The notes under the pieces are model-generated. The model was not told the origin of the DNA. It saw only the letters and a list, made by a program, of their open reading frames with translations, and did no database searches. From Candidatus Poribacteria bacterium (lineage in GTDB: Bacteria; Poribacteria; WGA-4E; PCPOR2b), in NCBI GenBank assembly GCA_022826645.1, contig JAJDUM010000001.1, positions 1 to 43,740 of the forward strand: DNA of 43,740 bases. Reading direction: 5' to 3'. Of this stretch, positions 7,687 through 15,801 are shown piece by piece. The position numbers were made by a program, and so were the translations under genes. The first letter of the stretch is position 1. The number at the start of each line of letters is the position of its first letter.

Positions 7687-8439
7687 ATGGAACTTAGACC
7701 GAATCGAATTAAGCATAAATTGGCTGCAGGTGATACCGTCTATGTAGCTGGTGGTATGACGCACCCCGACGACATCGATGCCTTCGGACCTAACGGCTTC
7801 GACGGTGTTTGGCTGGAAGGCGAGCACGGTCCTGTGGACGCTGCCGAACTCGGCAACCTCACCCGTGCATGCGATATCTGGGGGATGACCTCTGTCGTTC
7901 GCATTAACCAGAACGATCAGGGACTGATCTATCGCACCCTCGATCGAGGAGCGCAAGGCATTGTCGTCCCGCACGTCAACACGAAGGAAGAGGCGCAGAA
8001 CCTTGTCGACGGGGGCAAGTTCGCACCTATCGGCTACCGGGGCATGTACACCAGCCGGCAGGGGTACGCCGTTCCCGATTACCTCCAAGTTGCTAATGAT
8101 GAGACACTGCTGATCATTCTTATTGAAGACATCGTCGCCGTCAACAACCTGGACGAGATCCTAACGGTAGACCATATTGATGTGTTCTTTGTCGCGCCGT
8201 CAGATCTGGCGACCTCGATGGGGCACATCGGTGAACTTCAGCATCCCGAAGTGTTAGGCATAATTGACGATACATTAGCTCGCATCCAAGACGCTGGGCG
8301 TGTCGCCGGTACACTCGCTAATAATGACAACGTTGCGAAATACGCTGCGGCCGGTGTCCGCTTCCTGTTCACCAGTGTTGGGGGATGGATCGCTGCCGGT
8401 GCTGCTGAGTTCAAAAGCCTTGCTGCGGGAGCGAAGTAG
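7687..8439 (+). CDS. HpcH/HpaI-family aldolase (class II, pyruvate-forming)
   Basis: Family members cleave 2-keto-3-deoxy acids to pyruvate plus an aldehyde. Visible signatures are VWLEGEHGPVD at about 41-51 with the catalytic histidine, a VVRINQND strand, GAQGIVVPHVNTKEEA, the metal-binding glutamate in ILIEDIVAV, and VAPSDLATSMG with the second metal ligand. At 250 residues it is the usual length. RBS AAGGAGA is 6-8 bases before ATG. The sugar-acid dehydratase gene follows 27 bases later, so the two are probably cotranscribed. Together they resemble the dehydratase-aldolase pair of L-rhamnonate and related pathways; the true substrate is unproven. Confidence 0.85.
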   Translation: MELRPNRIKHKLAAGDTVYVAGGMTHPDDIDAFGPNGFDGVWLEGEHGPVDAAELGNLTRACDIWGMTSVVRINQNDQGLIYRTLDRGAQGIVVPHVNTKEEAQNLVDGGKFAPIGYRGMYTSRQGYAVPDYLQVANDETLLIILIEDIVAVNNLDEILTVDHIDVFFVAPSDLATSMGHIGELQHPEVLGIIDDTLARIQDAGRVAGTLANNDNVAKYAAAGVRFLFTSVGGWIAAGAAEFKSLAAGAK

Positions 8440-8466
8440 CAGCAAGAGAAAAATAGGGGAGAAATA

Positions 8467-9639
8467 ATGAAGATAACTGGAGTCACACCGTGGCTCGTTA
8501 AATCATCAGCGCCTTACTTAGACACCGCCGGCGACCGTCCCGACAGAGAACGGGAGTATGTCTTCGTTGAAGTGTCAACAGATGCAGGGATTACGGGCTG
8601 GGGCGAAATTACCGGCACTTCCTCGGTAGCCAACAGAGCAGTCTGCGCCATGCTTGCACAGACCAGCAGTCTGATTGAAGGCGACAACGCAAGCCGTATT
8701 GAGACGATATGGAACAAGGTTTTCCGAGCGTTCACGTATATGGGAACCCGCGGTGCCACCTCAAACATCGTCAGTGCCATCGACATCGCGTTGTGGGATA
8801 TTCGCGGCAAGCAGTTGGGATTACCAATCTATGAACTGGTTGGTGGCGGTCCCGTTCGGGACTCGATATCCCTTTACACCCATCCAGGGGGCGGAAAAGA
8901 TCCGGAGAGTGCGGCAGCACATTGCAAGGCGATTGCAGAAACCGGTCACACCGCGTTGAAGACCGACCCGTTCCCTCACCACCCGGAAGAAGCCAACGGC
9001 TATCTGAGTGGGCAGATGGACGCCGCAGGGGAGGAACAGGGGGCGAATGTAATCGCTGCAATTCGGGAGGCGGTCGGACCTCACATTCAAATTCTTATCG
9101 ACTGCCACGGTCGATTCGATGTGGCGACAGCGATTCGACTTGCGAAAAGGTTGGAGCCTTACAACATCGGCTGGTTTGAAGAACCGGTGCCCGTCGAAAG
9201 CTACCACGCATTGAAGCAGGTCAGACAGAATGTCAGCGTGCCAATCTGTGTCGGTGAACGGCTCCAGACCCGCTATGAGTTCGTGGCAGTTCTTGAGAAC
9301 GAACTCGCGGACTATATCATGCCAGATGTGACGTGGGCGGGTGGTATCTCAGAGTTGAAGAAGATCGCAACGCAGGCGGAGGCTTACTACGTGCCGATCT
9401 CCCCGCACGATGCAAGCGGACCCATCAACGTGCTGGCTGGCGCACATACGATGATGACCGTCCCAAATTTCTACAAATTGGAGACCAGTCGCGCCAAGCT
9501 CAATGCCTATGATGTGTTGATCGACCATCCGTTGGATGTCAGAGACGGTTGTCTACATCTGTCCAACCGCCCCGGTTTGGGAATCGAGATGAATGTCGAT
9601 TATCTGCGGAGCAAAGCGATCGCACCGTTTTCCGGCTGA
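8467..9639 (+). CDS. Mandelate racemase/muconate lactonizing (enolase superfamily) sugar-acid dehydratase
   Basis: The enzyme should dehydrate an aldonic acid to a 2-keto-3-deoxy acid. Superfamily residues are all visible: K165 and D167 in ALKTDP, metal ligands D212, E238 (WFEEP) and E264 (VGER), H214 in IDCHGRF, and H314 in SPHDASGP. The D-x-H pattern and the SPHDASGP loop place it in the galactonate/gluconate-dehydratase group rather than the racemases. At 390 residues it is full length, with GGGGAGA before the ATG. It is the second gene of a two-gene operon with the aldolase. A perfect hairpin lies 30 bases after its stop. Confidence 0.85.
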   Translation: MKITGVTPWLVKSSAPYLDTAGDRPDREREYVFVEVSTDAGITGWGEITGTSSVANRAVCAMLAQTSSLIEGDNASRIETIWNKVFRAFTYMGTRGATSNIVSAIDIALWDIRGKQLGLPIYELVGGGPVRDSISLYTHPGGGKDPESAAAHCKAIAETGHTALKTDPFPHHPEEANGYLSGQMDAAGEEQGANVIAAIREAVGPHIQILIDCHGRFDVATAIRLAKRLEPYNIGWFEEPVPVESYHALKQVRQNVSVPICVGERLQTRYEFVAVLENELADYIMPDVTWAGGISELKKIATQAEAYYVPISPHDASGPINVLAGAHTMMTVPNFYKLETSRAKLNAYDVLIDHPLDVRDGCLHLSNRPGLGIEMNVDYLRSKAIAPFSG

Positions 9640-9668
9640 ACCGCAATAAAAATCAATCCTCTACATCC

Positions 9669-9695
9669 GTAGGTCGGGCATCTTGCCCGACCTAC
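9669..9695. repeat. Perfect 12-bp inverted repeat between convergent genes
   Basis: GTAGGTCGGGCA at 9669-9680, loop TCT, then TGCCCGACCTAC at 9684-9695. It sits exactly between the converging dehydratase and SDR genes. No T-run is present on either side, so it is a stem that could slow transcription from both directions, or simply a dispersed repeat. A degenerate copy lies at 26968-26994. Confidence 0.65.
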
Positions 9696-9705
9696 CAAAC
9701 CCCAT

Positions 9706-10452
9706 TTACATCATGGACTCGCCGCCGTCAATGTCAACATTGACGCCGCTAATCCATGCGGATTCATCCGACCCCAGAAAGACTGCCGCCATCGCAATGT
9801 CAGCCGGATGCCCCCCACGAACCAGCTCATGCGGTGGTAATCCCGCATCCTCCTCGCCACGTGTGTCGCCGATACCGCCGGGGCAGATACAGTTGACTCG
9901 AATCCCATCATCGCGGTATTGACGGGCAAGACTACGGGTGAGTCCTATAAGTCCCCATTTTGCTGCACCATACCCGGCGTTGGCACGTTGACGGGTTTCG
10001 CCTGCAGCCGAAACAAAGACTATCGAACCCCGTTTCTGCTCCTGCATCTTCGGGATCGCCGCCTGCGCACACATATAACCGGTGTGCAGGTTGATGTCCA
10101 CCAAGTACTTCCACGCTTCCTCATCGGTTTCATGCAACCGTAAGCCACTCGCAGCGGCGTCTCCCAAATTGTCGAAGAGTATATCTATTTGTCCCCACCG
10201 TTCTATGGTGGCCTCCGCCATCTTACCACCGCCTTGAACAGTGGTGAGATCCGCGGTCACATAGTCCGCCTCACCGCCCCTCGCCTCAATGTCCGCAACC
10301 ATCGCCGCCAACGGTTCCGATCTGCGCGCTACGAGCATTAGTTTCGCGCCTTCTGCTGCATACCACAGGGGTGTAGATCGTCCCATACCTCCGCCAGCAC
10401 CGGCTATAATGGCGACCTTGCCGGCAAGTCTGCCCTCGTTATTCTCTCTCAT
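9706..10452 (-). CDS. Short-chain dehydrogenase/reductase (classical SDR)
   Basis: NAD(P)-dependent oxidoreductase of about 248 residues. The cofactor glycine motif is AGAGGGMG at 18-24, the active site is S149, Y161 and K165 (YGAAK), and the C-terminal ISGVNVDIDGG is typical. The usual NNAG motif is altered to DNLG. The start chosen is the ATG at 10452, because AAAGGA lies 8 bases upstream; an in-frame TTG further out has no such site. It follows the dioxygenase gene by 88 bases on the same strand and may act on a sugar or on a dioxygenase product. Substrate unknown. Confidence 0.85.
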   Translation of the reverse strand: MRENNEGRLAGKVAIIAGAGGGMGRSTPLWYAAEGAKLMLVARRSEPLAAMVADIEARGGEADYVTADLTTVQGGGKMAEATIERWGQIDILFDNLGDAAASGLRLHETDEEAWKYLVDINLHTGYMCAQAAIPKMQEQKRGSIVFVSAAGETRQRANAGYGAAKWGLIGLTRSLARQYRDDGIRVNCICPGGIGDTRGEEDAGLPPHELVRGGHPADIAMAAVFLGSDESAWISGVNVDIDGGESMM

Positions 10453-10540
10453 AATCGCATCCTTTCTTTCAGCTGCTCCCTTGACCGCACTACGTTTCAA
10501 ATCGACCTCGTTATCGCTGAACCAAAGGTAACTTCCGCCC

Positions 10541-11380
10541 TCAAGAGATGCTGTTCGTCACCCCGTCGACTCGGTGCCTATACAGCGGTTTCACCTCCTC
10601 CGGGAACGCTTCGTAGACCTGTCGTGGAACGATTGCATTGTTGCGACCACCGAACTCCACACTCACCCACCACGGCACATAACGCACCACAATCGCCACT
10701 CGCGGTTTATTGCTGGGATTGGCAGCATTTGAATGCCAAATACGACTATCTATTATCACCACACTGCCGGCAGGACCGGATGCCTGCATTTCGCCGGGGA
10801 TAGGCTTAAATTCATCAATTCCGTCCTCCGGTCCCCTCGGATTGCGCGGATCGCGGTGGCTTCCCGGCACCACCCATGTACCACCGCTTTTAGGACCAAA
10901 TGGTGAGAGCAGCCATATCGTTGTCAGTCCCATCGTAACGTTGGGAAACGGCTGACGGACGGCACCGGCTCTATCCCGATCCGACAGGTCGTGGGGCCAA
11001 TCCGAATGGTAAGAACGATACATCTTGTTATCGTCATTCGGTGGGCGAGTCTTAAACTCGGTTTGTGCGATCCGCACGTGCGGGTCAAGCATTGTCCTGA
11101 TTACGCCAAGCACCCGTTTCTCTGCCAAGTAGGGCGCCAACGGCTGAATGTAGGCGATGACGTTTTTCCCAGGACCCCCGTCCTTGTCCGTTTGGCGACC
11201 AAGCGCACCACCGGCTGCCTCATAGTCGGCTGTGGCCTCCAGATGGGCGTCTTCCACATGCTGACGAATAGCGTCCACCTCATTTTCAGGGATAACCCGC
11301 TCCACCACGCACCAACCCACCTCTCTCAATTGCGATACATACGTTTCAATCTGTTTCGTTGACGCATCTGCGACTGTCAT
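10541..11380 (-). CDS. Phytanoyl-CoA dioxygenase (PhyH) family Fe(II)/2-oxoglutarate oxygenase
   Basis: Hydroxylates an unknown small molecule using Fe(II), oxygen and 2-oxoglutarate. The iron triad is H125-x-D127 (YHSDWPHD) and H216 (SRIWHSNAANPS), and R227 (NKPRVAIVVRY) is the expected 2-oxoglutarate anchor. GGTWVVPGSHRDPRNP is the usual strand-loop before the distal histidine. Length 279 is normal. GAGGAAG precedes the ATG. It sits between a second PhyH gene fused to HEAT repeats (36 bases upstream) and an SDR, probably one transcript. Confidence 0.88.
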   Translation of the reverse strand: MTVADASTKQIETYVSQLREVGWCVVERVIPENEVDAIRQHVEDAHLEATADYEAAGGALGRQTDKDGGPGKNVIAYIQPLAPYLAEKRVLGVIRTMLDPHVRIAQTEFKTRPPNDDNKMYRSYHSDWPHDLSDRDRAGAVRQPFPNVTMGLTTIWLLSPFGPKSGGTWVVPGSHRDPRNPRGPEDGIDEFKPIPGEMQASGPAGSVVIIDSRIWHSNAANPSNKPRVAIVVRYVPWWVSVEFGGRNNAIVPRQVYEAFPEEVKPLYRHRVDGVTNSIS

Positions 11381-11416
11381 GAATCTTCCTCAATGAAATA
11401 GGTTCGTCAGCACCAC

Positions 11417-13054
11417 CTAAAACTGTCTATCCGCCGTGATAGATTCATCCCAACGTTGGGCTTCCAGGTACGCCATAACCGCTTGCCGAGCGGCAGGTGA
11501 ATCCATGCGCCTCAAGGCATCCATGGCAAAAGCACCCACATGCCCGCACGGATCATCCATCGCGTGAAACAGAACATCCTCAGCACCCGCAGCATCTTTT
11601 CCTAACCGTGTAAATGCCATCGCCGCATTCATCCGAACTTGATCCCGGATTGACCATCCACGCCGCTCCTCCTCATGCCAGTCCCCCCGATCTTCCGTCA
11701 GCAAGCGGCTAACGTGTGGAATAAACGTCTGGACATTCTGACCGATACTTCCCAGCGCGTCCGTCGCCGTACGTACAACGCGGTGTGAATCATTGCCTAA
11801 ACGCGATGTCAGTTTAGCGACCGCACTCGCTGCATGGGAATCCAATTCACCCAACGCAAAACTGGCATTAATGCGGACCCATTCGCTCGAAGATTCAAGC
11901 GCCCCGGTCAGTGCAGGAACAGCCGGCGCTCCAATAGCAGCCAAAGCGTGCGCTGCATCCTCCATTGAGATTGCACCCTCGTTCCAAGGTTCCGGGACTG
12001 GGTGTGCAGCCTCTCGACGACCCGCTTCGTTCAAACTTTCCATCAACGGGTCAATGGCAGGTTGCCCAATCGCACCAAGCGTATAGATCGCAGCGACCCG
12101 CGCCGCTTGATGGTCATTCTCCAGCATGGCGATCAGGTCAGGGATCGCTTCTGTAGCGTCGGAGCCAAGCCCCGCTAAACCGTAAGTTGCTCTCAATCGG
12201 TCAGCTAAATCTCGATCCTTCCCCAAAGCGGCGATATACTGGGTCAAACCATTTTTCGTCGATTGAACCCCATTGCTTCGGAAACTTTCATAGCGGTCGC
12301 GTTTGCCACACAACCAATCCCACATGTGAGACCACACCAATTCCAGATTGTGGGGTGTTTCGATAGCCACCGGGTTCCGCCACTGGAGATCTTGACAATC
12401 CCACGACGGTGCGGTAGGCTCCGACGCCCGAACATAAATGAACTTCACCATATCGCGGGGCTGATTGAGGAGGTTGACACCCGCGGCATGACCCACGTCG
12501 AAGTGCGTCAGCGACACCGTCCCCGCTTTGCCTACCATTGGAATGGCTTGCGCCCGGTCTTCATCGGTCAAGGTTTTATGGAATTGTGTGCCGGGGATGG
12601 CGTGGGTCGGTCCCAGTTCAATCGGCGTGTCCTGTGGATAGTACATAATCCGAGCAAAACGCGAGTAGTGCTGACGGGGTCTGCCCAAGGGTGTGTATGA
12701 ATCTTGGTGGCAGTTTGCGGCTAATCTGACCTCCGGTTCCGGATCTGGATCGGTGACTGGTGCTATGTGATGACAGTAGCGGTGGGGATGCTCAATATAT
12801 CCTTCGCCCAACGCACTTATCAACGCACCGCGCACTTCAGGGCTATTGAGGATGTGGCGCATCTCCGGCACTCTCGGCAGTACGTTGTTCCCCGGATTAG
12901 CGCCGGTCTCCAAGACTTCTGCAAGTCTTCGACGGATGGTTTCATGGAGTTCGTCGGGAACGGATGGTTCCAGCATAACGTAGCCATCGACAACGTATTG
13001 ACGCATCTGCTCATCGGTGAGCAGGAGGGGCGCGCTGTTAAACGAAATGTTCAT
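11417..13054 (-). CDS. PhyH-family dioxygenase fused to C-terminal HEAT repeats
   Basis: Residues 10-215 form a PhyH-type domain: H116-x-D118 (NCHQDSYTPLG), GPTHAIPGTQFH, then H189 in GHAAGVNLL and R200 as the probable 2-oxoglutarate ligand. From about 275 to 535 there are at least six HEAT-like helical repeats (AIPDLIAMLENDHQAARVAA, APAVPALTGALES, VRINASFALGELD, VRMNAAMAFTRLG). The 545-residue length is about twice that of a simple PhyH protein. HEAT repeats usually mediate protein contacts, so substrate or partner recruitment is a reasonable inference. AAAGGAG lies 11-17 bases before the ATG. It is the first gene of the minus-strand trio. Confidence 0.85.
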   Translation of the reverse strand: MNISFNSAPLLLTDEQMRQYVVDGYVMLEPSVPDELHETIRRRLAEVLETGANPGNNVLPRVPEMRHILNSPEVRGALISALGEGYIEHPHRYCHHIAPVTDPDPEPEVRLAANCHQDSYTPLGRPRQHYSRFARIMYYPQDTPIELGPTHAIPGTQFHKTLTDEDRAQAIPMVGKAGTVSLTHFDVGHAAGVNLLNQPRDMVKFIYVRASEPTAPSWDCQDLQWRNPVAIETPHNLELVWSHMWDWLCGKRDRYESFRSNGVQSTKNGLTQYIAALGKDRDLADRLRATYGLAGLGSDATEAIPDLIAMLENDHQAARVAAIYTLGAIGQPAIDPLMESLNEAGRREAAHPVPEPWNEGAISMEDAAHALAAIGAPAVPALTGALESSSEWVRINASFALGELDSHAASAVAKLTSRLGNDSHRVVRTATDALGSIGQNVQTFIPHVSRLLTEDRGDWHEEERRGWSIRDQVRMNAAMAFTRLGKDAAGAEDVLFHAMDDPCGHVGAFAMDALRRMDSPAARQAVMAYLEAQRWDESITADRQF

Positions 13055-13169
13055 AGATATTGGCTCCTTTCCAACGGTTTCATCATACCTTAAAAGCTAT
13101 GCAAATGCTCTGATGGATTGAATTTCCTGATCATTACATAAATTTCTAAGATGTCATCGAAAATATGGC

Positions 13170-13198
13170 TTGTCATTTTAGGACAATAATAGTATTAT
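13170..13198 (+). promoter_or_regulatory. Promoter of the excisionase-like/PIN pair
   Basis: TTGTCA at 13170-13175 and TATTAT at 13193-13198 with exactly 17 bases between. It lies about 75 bases before the antitoxin ATG, and its -10 element sits inside the palindromic operator. Confidence 0.6.
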
Positions 13199-13213
13199 TA
13201 TAGACAATAATAG
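13182..13213. promoter_or_regulatory. Probable autoregulatory operator: direct and inverted repeats
   Basis: GACAATAATAG occurs at 13182-13192 and again at 13203-13213, a 21-base period equal to two helical turns. Within the first copy, AATAATA (13185-13191) is mirrored by TATTATT (13193-13199). The cluster overlaps the -10 box, which fits repression by the small DNA-binding protein encoded next. Confidence 0.5.
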
Positions 13214-13272
13214 GTAAATTGCTTCTGATTTTCTGTTCTATTTAGATTCTCCAACTTTAGGAGGCGATAAAC

Positions 13273-13608
13273 ATGAATAGTGAATATCTCACGGTAGCCG
13301 ATGTAGCAGAACTGTTTCAAGTAAACCCCCAAACCATTCGGCGTTGGATCTGGAATGAAAAATTGCCTCACATCAAAGTGGGAGGTACAGTAAGAATTCC
13401 GAAAAGCGGGCTTGATAGCATGATGATCCCCAAATCGGATCATGCCAAAGCTAGCAAGTCATCTCAAGAAACCCGCCAAACTTCAACAACAAGCATTATC
13501 GCTCAGTTGGAAGCGGTGTGCAATCAAATTCGCACTCACTCCGGTGAGCTTGAGGATAGTGTTGATGTGTTAACTCGGCTCCGCAAAAGTGATGTAGACA
13601 ATGAGTAA
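13273..13608 (+). CDS. Excisionase/MerR-like helix-turn-helix protein, probable antitoxin
   Basis: Residues 5-50 form an excisionase-type winged helix (YLTVADVAELFQVNPQTIRR, then WIWNEKLPHIKVGGTVRIPKSGL). The rest (about 52-111) is polar and ends in an amphipathic stretch (SIIAQLEAVCNQIRTHSGELEDSVDVL) that could bind a partner. Length 111. TAGGAGG lies 7 bases before the ATG. Its last 8 bases overlap the PIN-domain gene, the usual arrangement of toxin-antitoxin operons, with the DNA-binding antitoxin first and able to repress the operator upstream. The role is inferred from domain plus context. Confidence 0.75.
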   Translation: MNSEYLTVADVAELFQVNPQTIRRWIWNEKLPHIKVGGTVRIPKSGLDSMMIPKSDHAKASKSSQETRQTSTTSIIAQLEAVCNQIRTHSGELEDSVDVLTRLRKSDVDNE

Positions 13609-14041
13609 AATCATATTCGATGCCTGCCTGTCTGCCAAGTGGGTATTACCTGAAAAATTGAGCGACATTGCACGGGAACTTCTCAACGAGTGGTTGAGTA
13701 CAGGAATTGAGATCTGTGCACCACCATTGTGGGAAAGTGAACTTGATGGCATTCTGCGTTATCATGTTTGGGCGGGGCGGATATCCCAAGCTGATGCGGA
13801 TATCGCTGAAGCAGCGCTCGATAACGTGCCCGTAACAGTCAAACAGATTTCAGGTGTTCGCCCACTAGCACGTCAAATTGCGAGACAAGCAAATCAGCGA
13901 CGCGTATATGATAGTGTTTACGCTGCCCTTGCTGATATCGAAGGAGGTGAATTGTGGACAGCAGACTATGCCTTTTATCAAGCCGTGCACAATTTTCTCC
14001 CTTTTGCCAAATATTTAGGTAACTACCAGCCACGACTATAG
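13601..14041 (+). CDS. PIN-domain ribonuclease, VapC-like toxin
   Basis: PIN domains are Mg-dependent RNases. The acidic residues are visible: D7 (IIFDACLSAKW), E45/E47 (LWESELDGIL), D104 (VYDSVYAALA) and D122 (LWTADYAFY). The ELWTADYAF end is typical of VapC-type proteins, and the length (146) is normal. The start codon lies inside the antitoxin gene (8-base overlap), implying translational coupling. Free toxin would be expected to cut RNA such as tRNA; the target is unknown here. Confidence 0.8.
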   Translation: MSKIIFDACLSAKWVLPEKLSDIARELLNEWLSTGIEICAPPLWESELDGILRYHVWAGRISQADADIAEAALDNVPVTVKQISGVRPLARQIARQANQRRVYDSVYAALADIEGGELWTADYAFYQAVHNFLPFAKYLGNYQPRL

Positions 14042-14087
14042 CCTAACAAACTATCCTATCTCTCTACCCACGACTTCTATTTCTCGA

Positions 14088-15329
14088 TTAAATTTGAACT
14101 TTAACAACTGGTTGGCGATGCGTTGGACTGAACGCAACAAAGGTTACGTTGTTCTCTGCAAAGAAAGTGTTGCTTTTGAACGCAGCACGGCTTCCAGCAC
14201 GAGCGAGGTCTTCGCCATCTACAGAAACGCCTCGCACATCAACGCCGGTCAAACGGAGGGTAAAATCGGGAACGCATACCGGCAGGTCAAGTCGAATCTT
14301 ATTCTCCTCCACCATAATTTCAGCCATCTCCTTAGCGCAGGCGTAGTTCGTGATCTCGCTGCATTTGCGCCATTGCGTCCGTTCGCCGTCCGGGTCGCGC
14401 TCCTTCAAACGACGGACGACGGTCTTGAAGGCGTTGAAACCGCGACGGTCATCGTTATGCAGCCCATAAAACCCCTGCCAGTGGCTAATTAGCACCGCGG
14501 GATCACCGGCGTCAATGACAGCAGGGAGCCGTCCGCCAGCCAAGTCCGCGGTGATATACTTGTCGACATTGACCTCGCCGTAGCCGGTCCACGAACCGGT
14601 CCAGTCACCGGTGGAAGCGATAATCTCGCCGACCGCTGTTCCCGTCTCCCGGTCTGCATACCAAACCGGTGTTTCGACAGGACCATCGCCAGAGACCCGC
14701 TTGAAGAAGTAGGGCGTGGGATTGCCTGTAACCTCTCGTGCTGCAATACCGACAACTTTTGCGTAGAAATCGAGCGGATTGCCGAACCCGCCGGGGGAGG
14801 TAACCCCTTCAGGCGTTAATCCGACGTTTTCCAGAATCTGGCAGGCGGTGGTAATATAGTCAACCACCAACTCTTCCTGATCAACGGGCAGATTGTTCCA
14901 ATCGTACTGCTCCCATATCCCCGATTCCAGGGGTTTGCAGGTTTTCGGATCGACGACAACCGTATGCGTAATCATTTCAGGGGTGATGTCGTAGGCGAGC
15001 GTGATTACCTCCCGGCACATCTGCAACCAACTCTCCTGCTGCGCCTTACTAAAGAGGGGCAATCCTTCATCAATACGTCCCAAGGCAGCGGGACACGGAA
15101 CGACGCTAAACTTTCCCCGCACACCGTGTTCAAGACACCACTCAGCAAACTCACGGACAAATGACTCTGGGTGCACGACAGGCACATCCTGCCACCGACG
15201 GTTTTCCCCGTCCACAAGGTTGCGATCGCGCATAAAGAAATAGTTCAAGTTGACCAACACCGTTGAGTCGTCGAAGATGATGGACAACGGCACGCGGTCA
15301 AGAGCATGTCGGGCGATTTCAACCTGCAT
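14088..15329 (-). CDS. Polysaccharide-deacetylase-like protein of unknown specificity
   Basis: 413 residues, soluble, no signal peptide. The N-terminal part resembles NodB-type barrels: a strand ending in an aspartate pair (LSIIFDDSTVLVN, D20-D21), then GVRGKFSVVPCP and ITHTVVVDP, and later EGVTSPGGFGNPLDFY, which looks like a substrate loop. The C-terminal 70 residues (VCVPDFTLRLTG through VTFVAFSP) look like a small beta domain. The full metal triad of deacetylases cannot be confirmed by eye, so the catalytic claim is weak. AGGAG precedes the ATG. It is third in a minus-strand run with birA and a VOC protein. Confidence 0.45.
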   Translation of the reverse strand: MQVEIARHALDRVPLSIIFDDSTVLVNLNYFFMRDRNLVDGENRRWQDVPVVHPESFVREFAEWCLEHGVRGKFSVVPCPAALGRIDEGLPLFSKAQQESWLQMCREVITLAYDITPEMITHTVVVDPKTCKPLESGIWEQYDWNNLPVDQEELVVDYITTACQILENVGLTPEGVTSPGGFGNPLDFYAKVVGIAAREVTGNPTPYFFKRVSGDGPVETPVWYADRETGTAVGEIIASTGDWTGSWTGYGEVNVDKYITADLAGGRLPAVIDAGDPAVLISHWQGFYGLHNDDRRGFNAFKTVVRRLKERDPDGERTQWRKCSEITNYACAKEMAEIMVEENKIRLDLPVCVPDFTLRLTGVDVRGVSVDGEDLARAGSRAAFKSNTFFAENNVTFVAFSPTHRQPVVKVQI

Positions 15330-15355
15330 GAATAGCTCCTATAGACCCTCAGGTT

Positions 15356-15778
15356 TTAGTTGGTTTGAAAAAACTCGACGCTTTCACCGTTAGGTCCCGC
15401 GAAGAAAGCGATCGTCACCTGTAACCCACCCAGGTCAACATCGCGTGGTTCGACCGTAATCTCATACCCCGCCTCACGGACATGTTCCACCGCTCCATGG
15501 ATGTCGGTTGTTGTTAATGCAAAGTGGTGCACCGGGTTGTTCGGCGCGGGATCACCCGGTTTCGGTCCGTCCGCGGTCGGTTGGAAAAGCTCCATGTGGC
15601 TGCCATCCCCCATATCCAGCAGCAGAATTTTGCGATCGGGCGGTCCAAATTCTGCGATAATCTCCATGCCAAGTACATCGCGATAAAGTCGAAGCGATTC
15701 CTCCCAATCGCGTGTATGCACAGCAATATGATGCGCGCCACATCCTTTGATAACGTTGTTTTTTGTTCCAACAGCCAT
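15356..15778 (-). CDS. VOC-family (glyoxalase/dioxygenase) protein
   Basis: Vicinal oxygen chelate proteins bind a metal and act as glyoxalases, epimerases, dioxygenases or resistance proteins. Two beta-alpha-beta-beta-beta modules are visible: GAHHIAVHTRDWEESLRLYRD with a histidine ligand and HMELFQP with a glutamate, then VHHFALTTTDIHGAVEHVRE and ESVEFFQTN. Length 140 is typical. The ATG at 15778 is chosen because AAAGGA lies 8 bases upstream; an in-frame TTG two codons earlier is less likely. It lies 23 bases after birA and 26 before the deacetylase-like gene. Reaction unknown. Confidence 0.8.
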   Translation of the reverse strand: MAVGTKNNVIKGCGAHHIAVHTRDWEESLRLYRDVLGMEIIAEFGPPDRKILLLDMGDGSHMELFQPTADGPKPGDPAPNNPVHHFALTTTDIHGAVEHVREAGYEITVEPRDVDLGGLQVTIAFFAGPNGESVEFFQTN

Positions 15779-15801
15779 AATCAAATCCTTTCTATTGTCT
15801 A

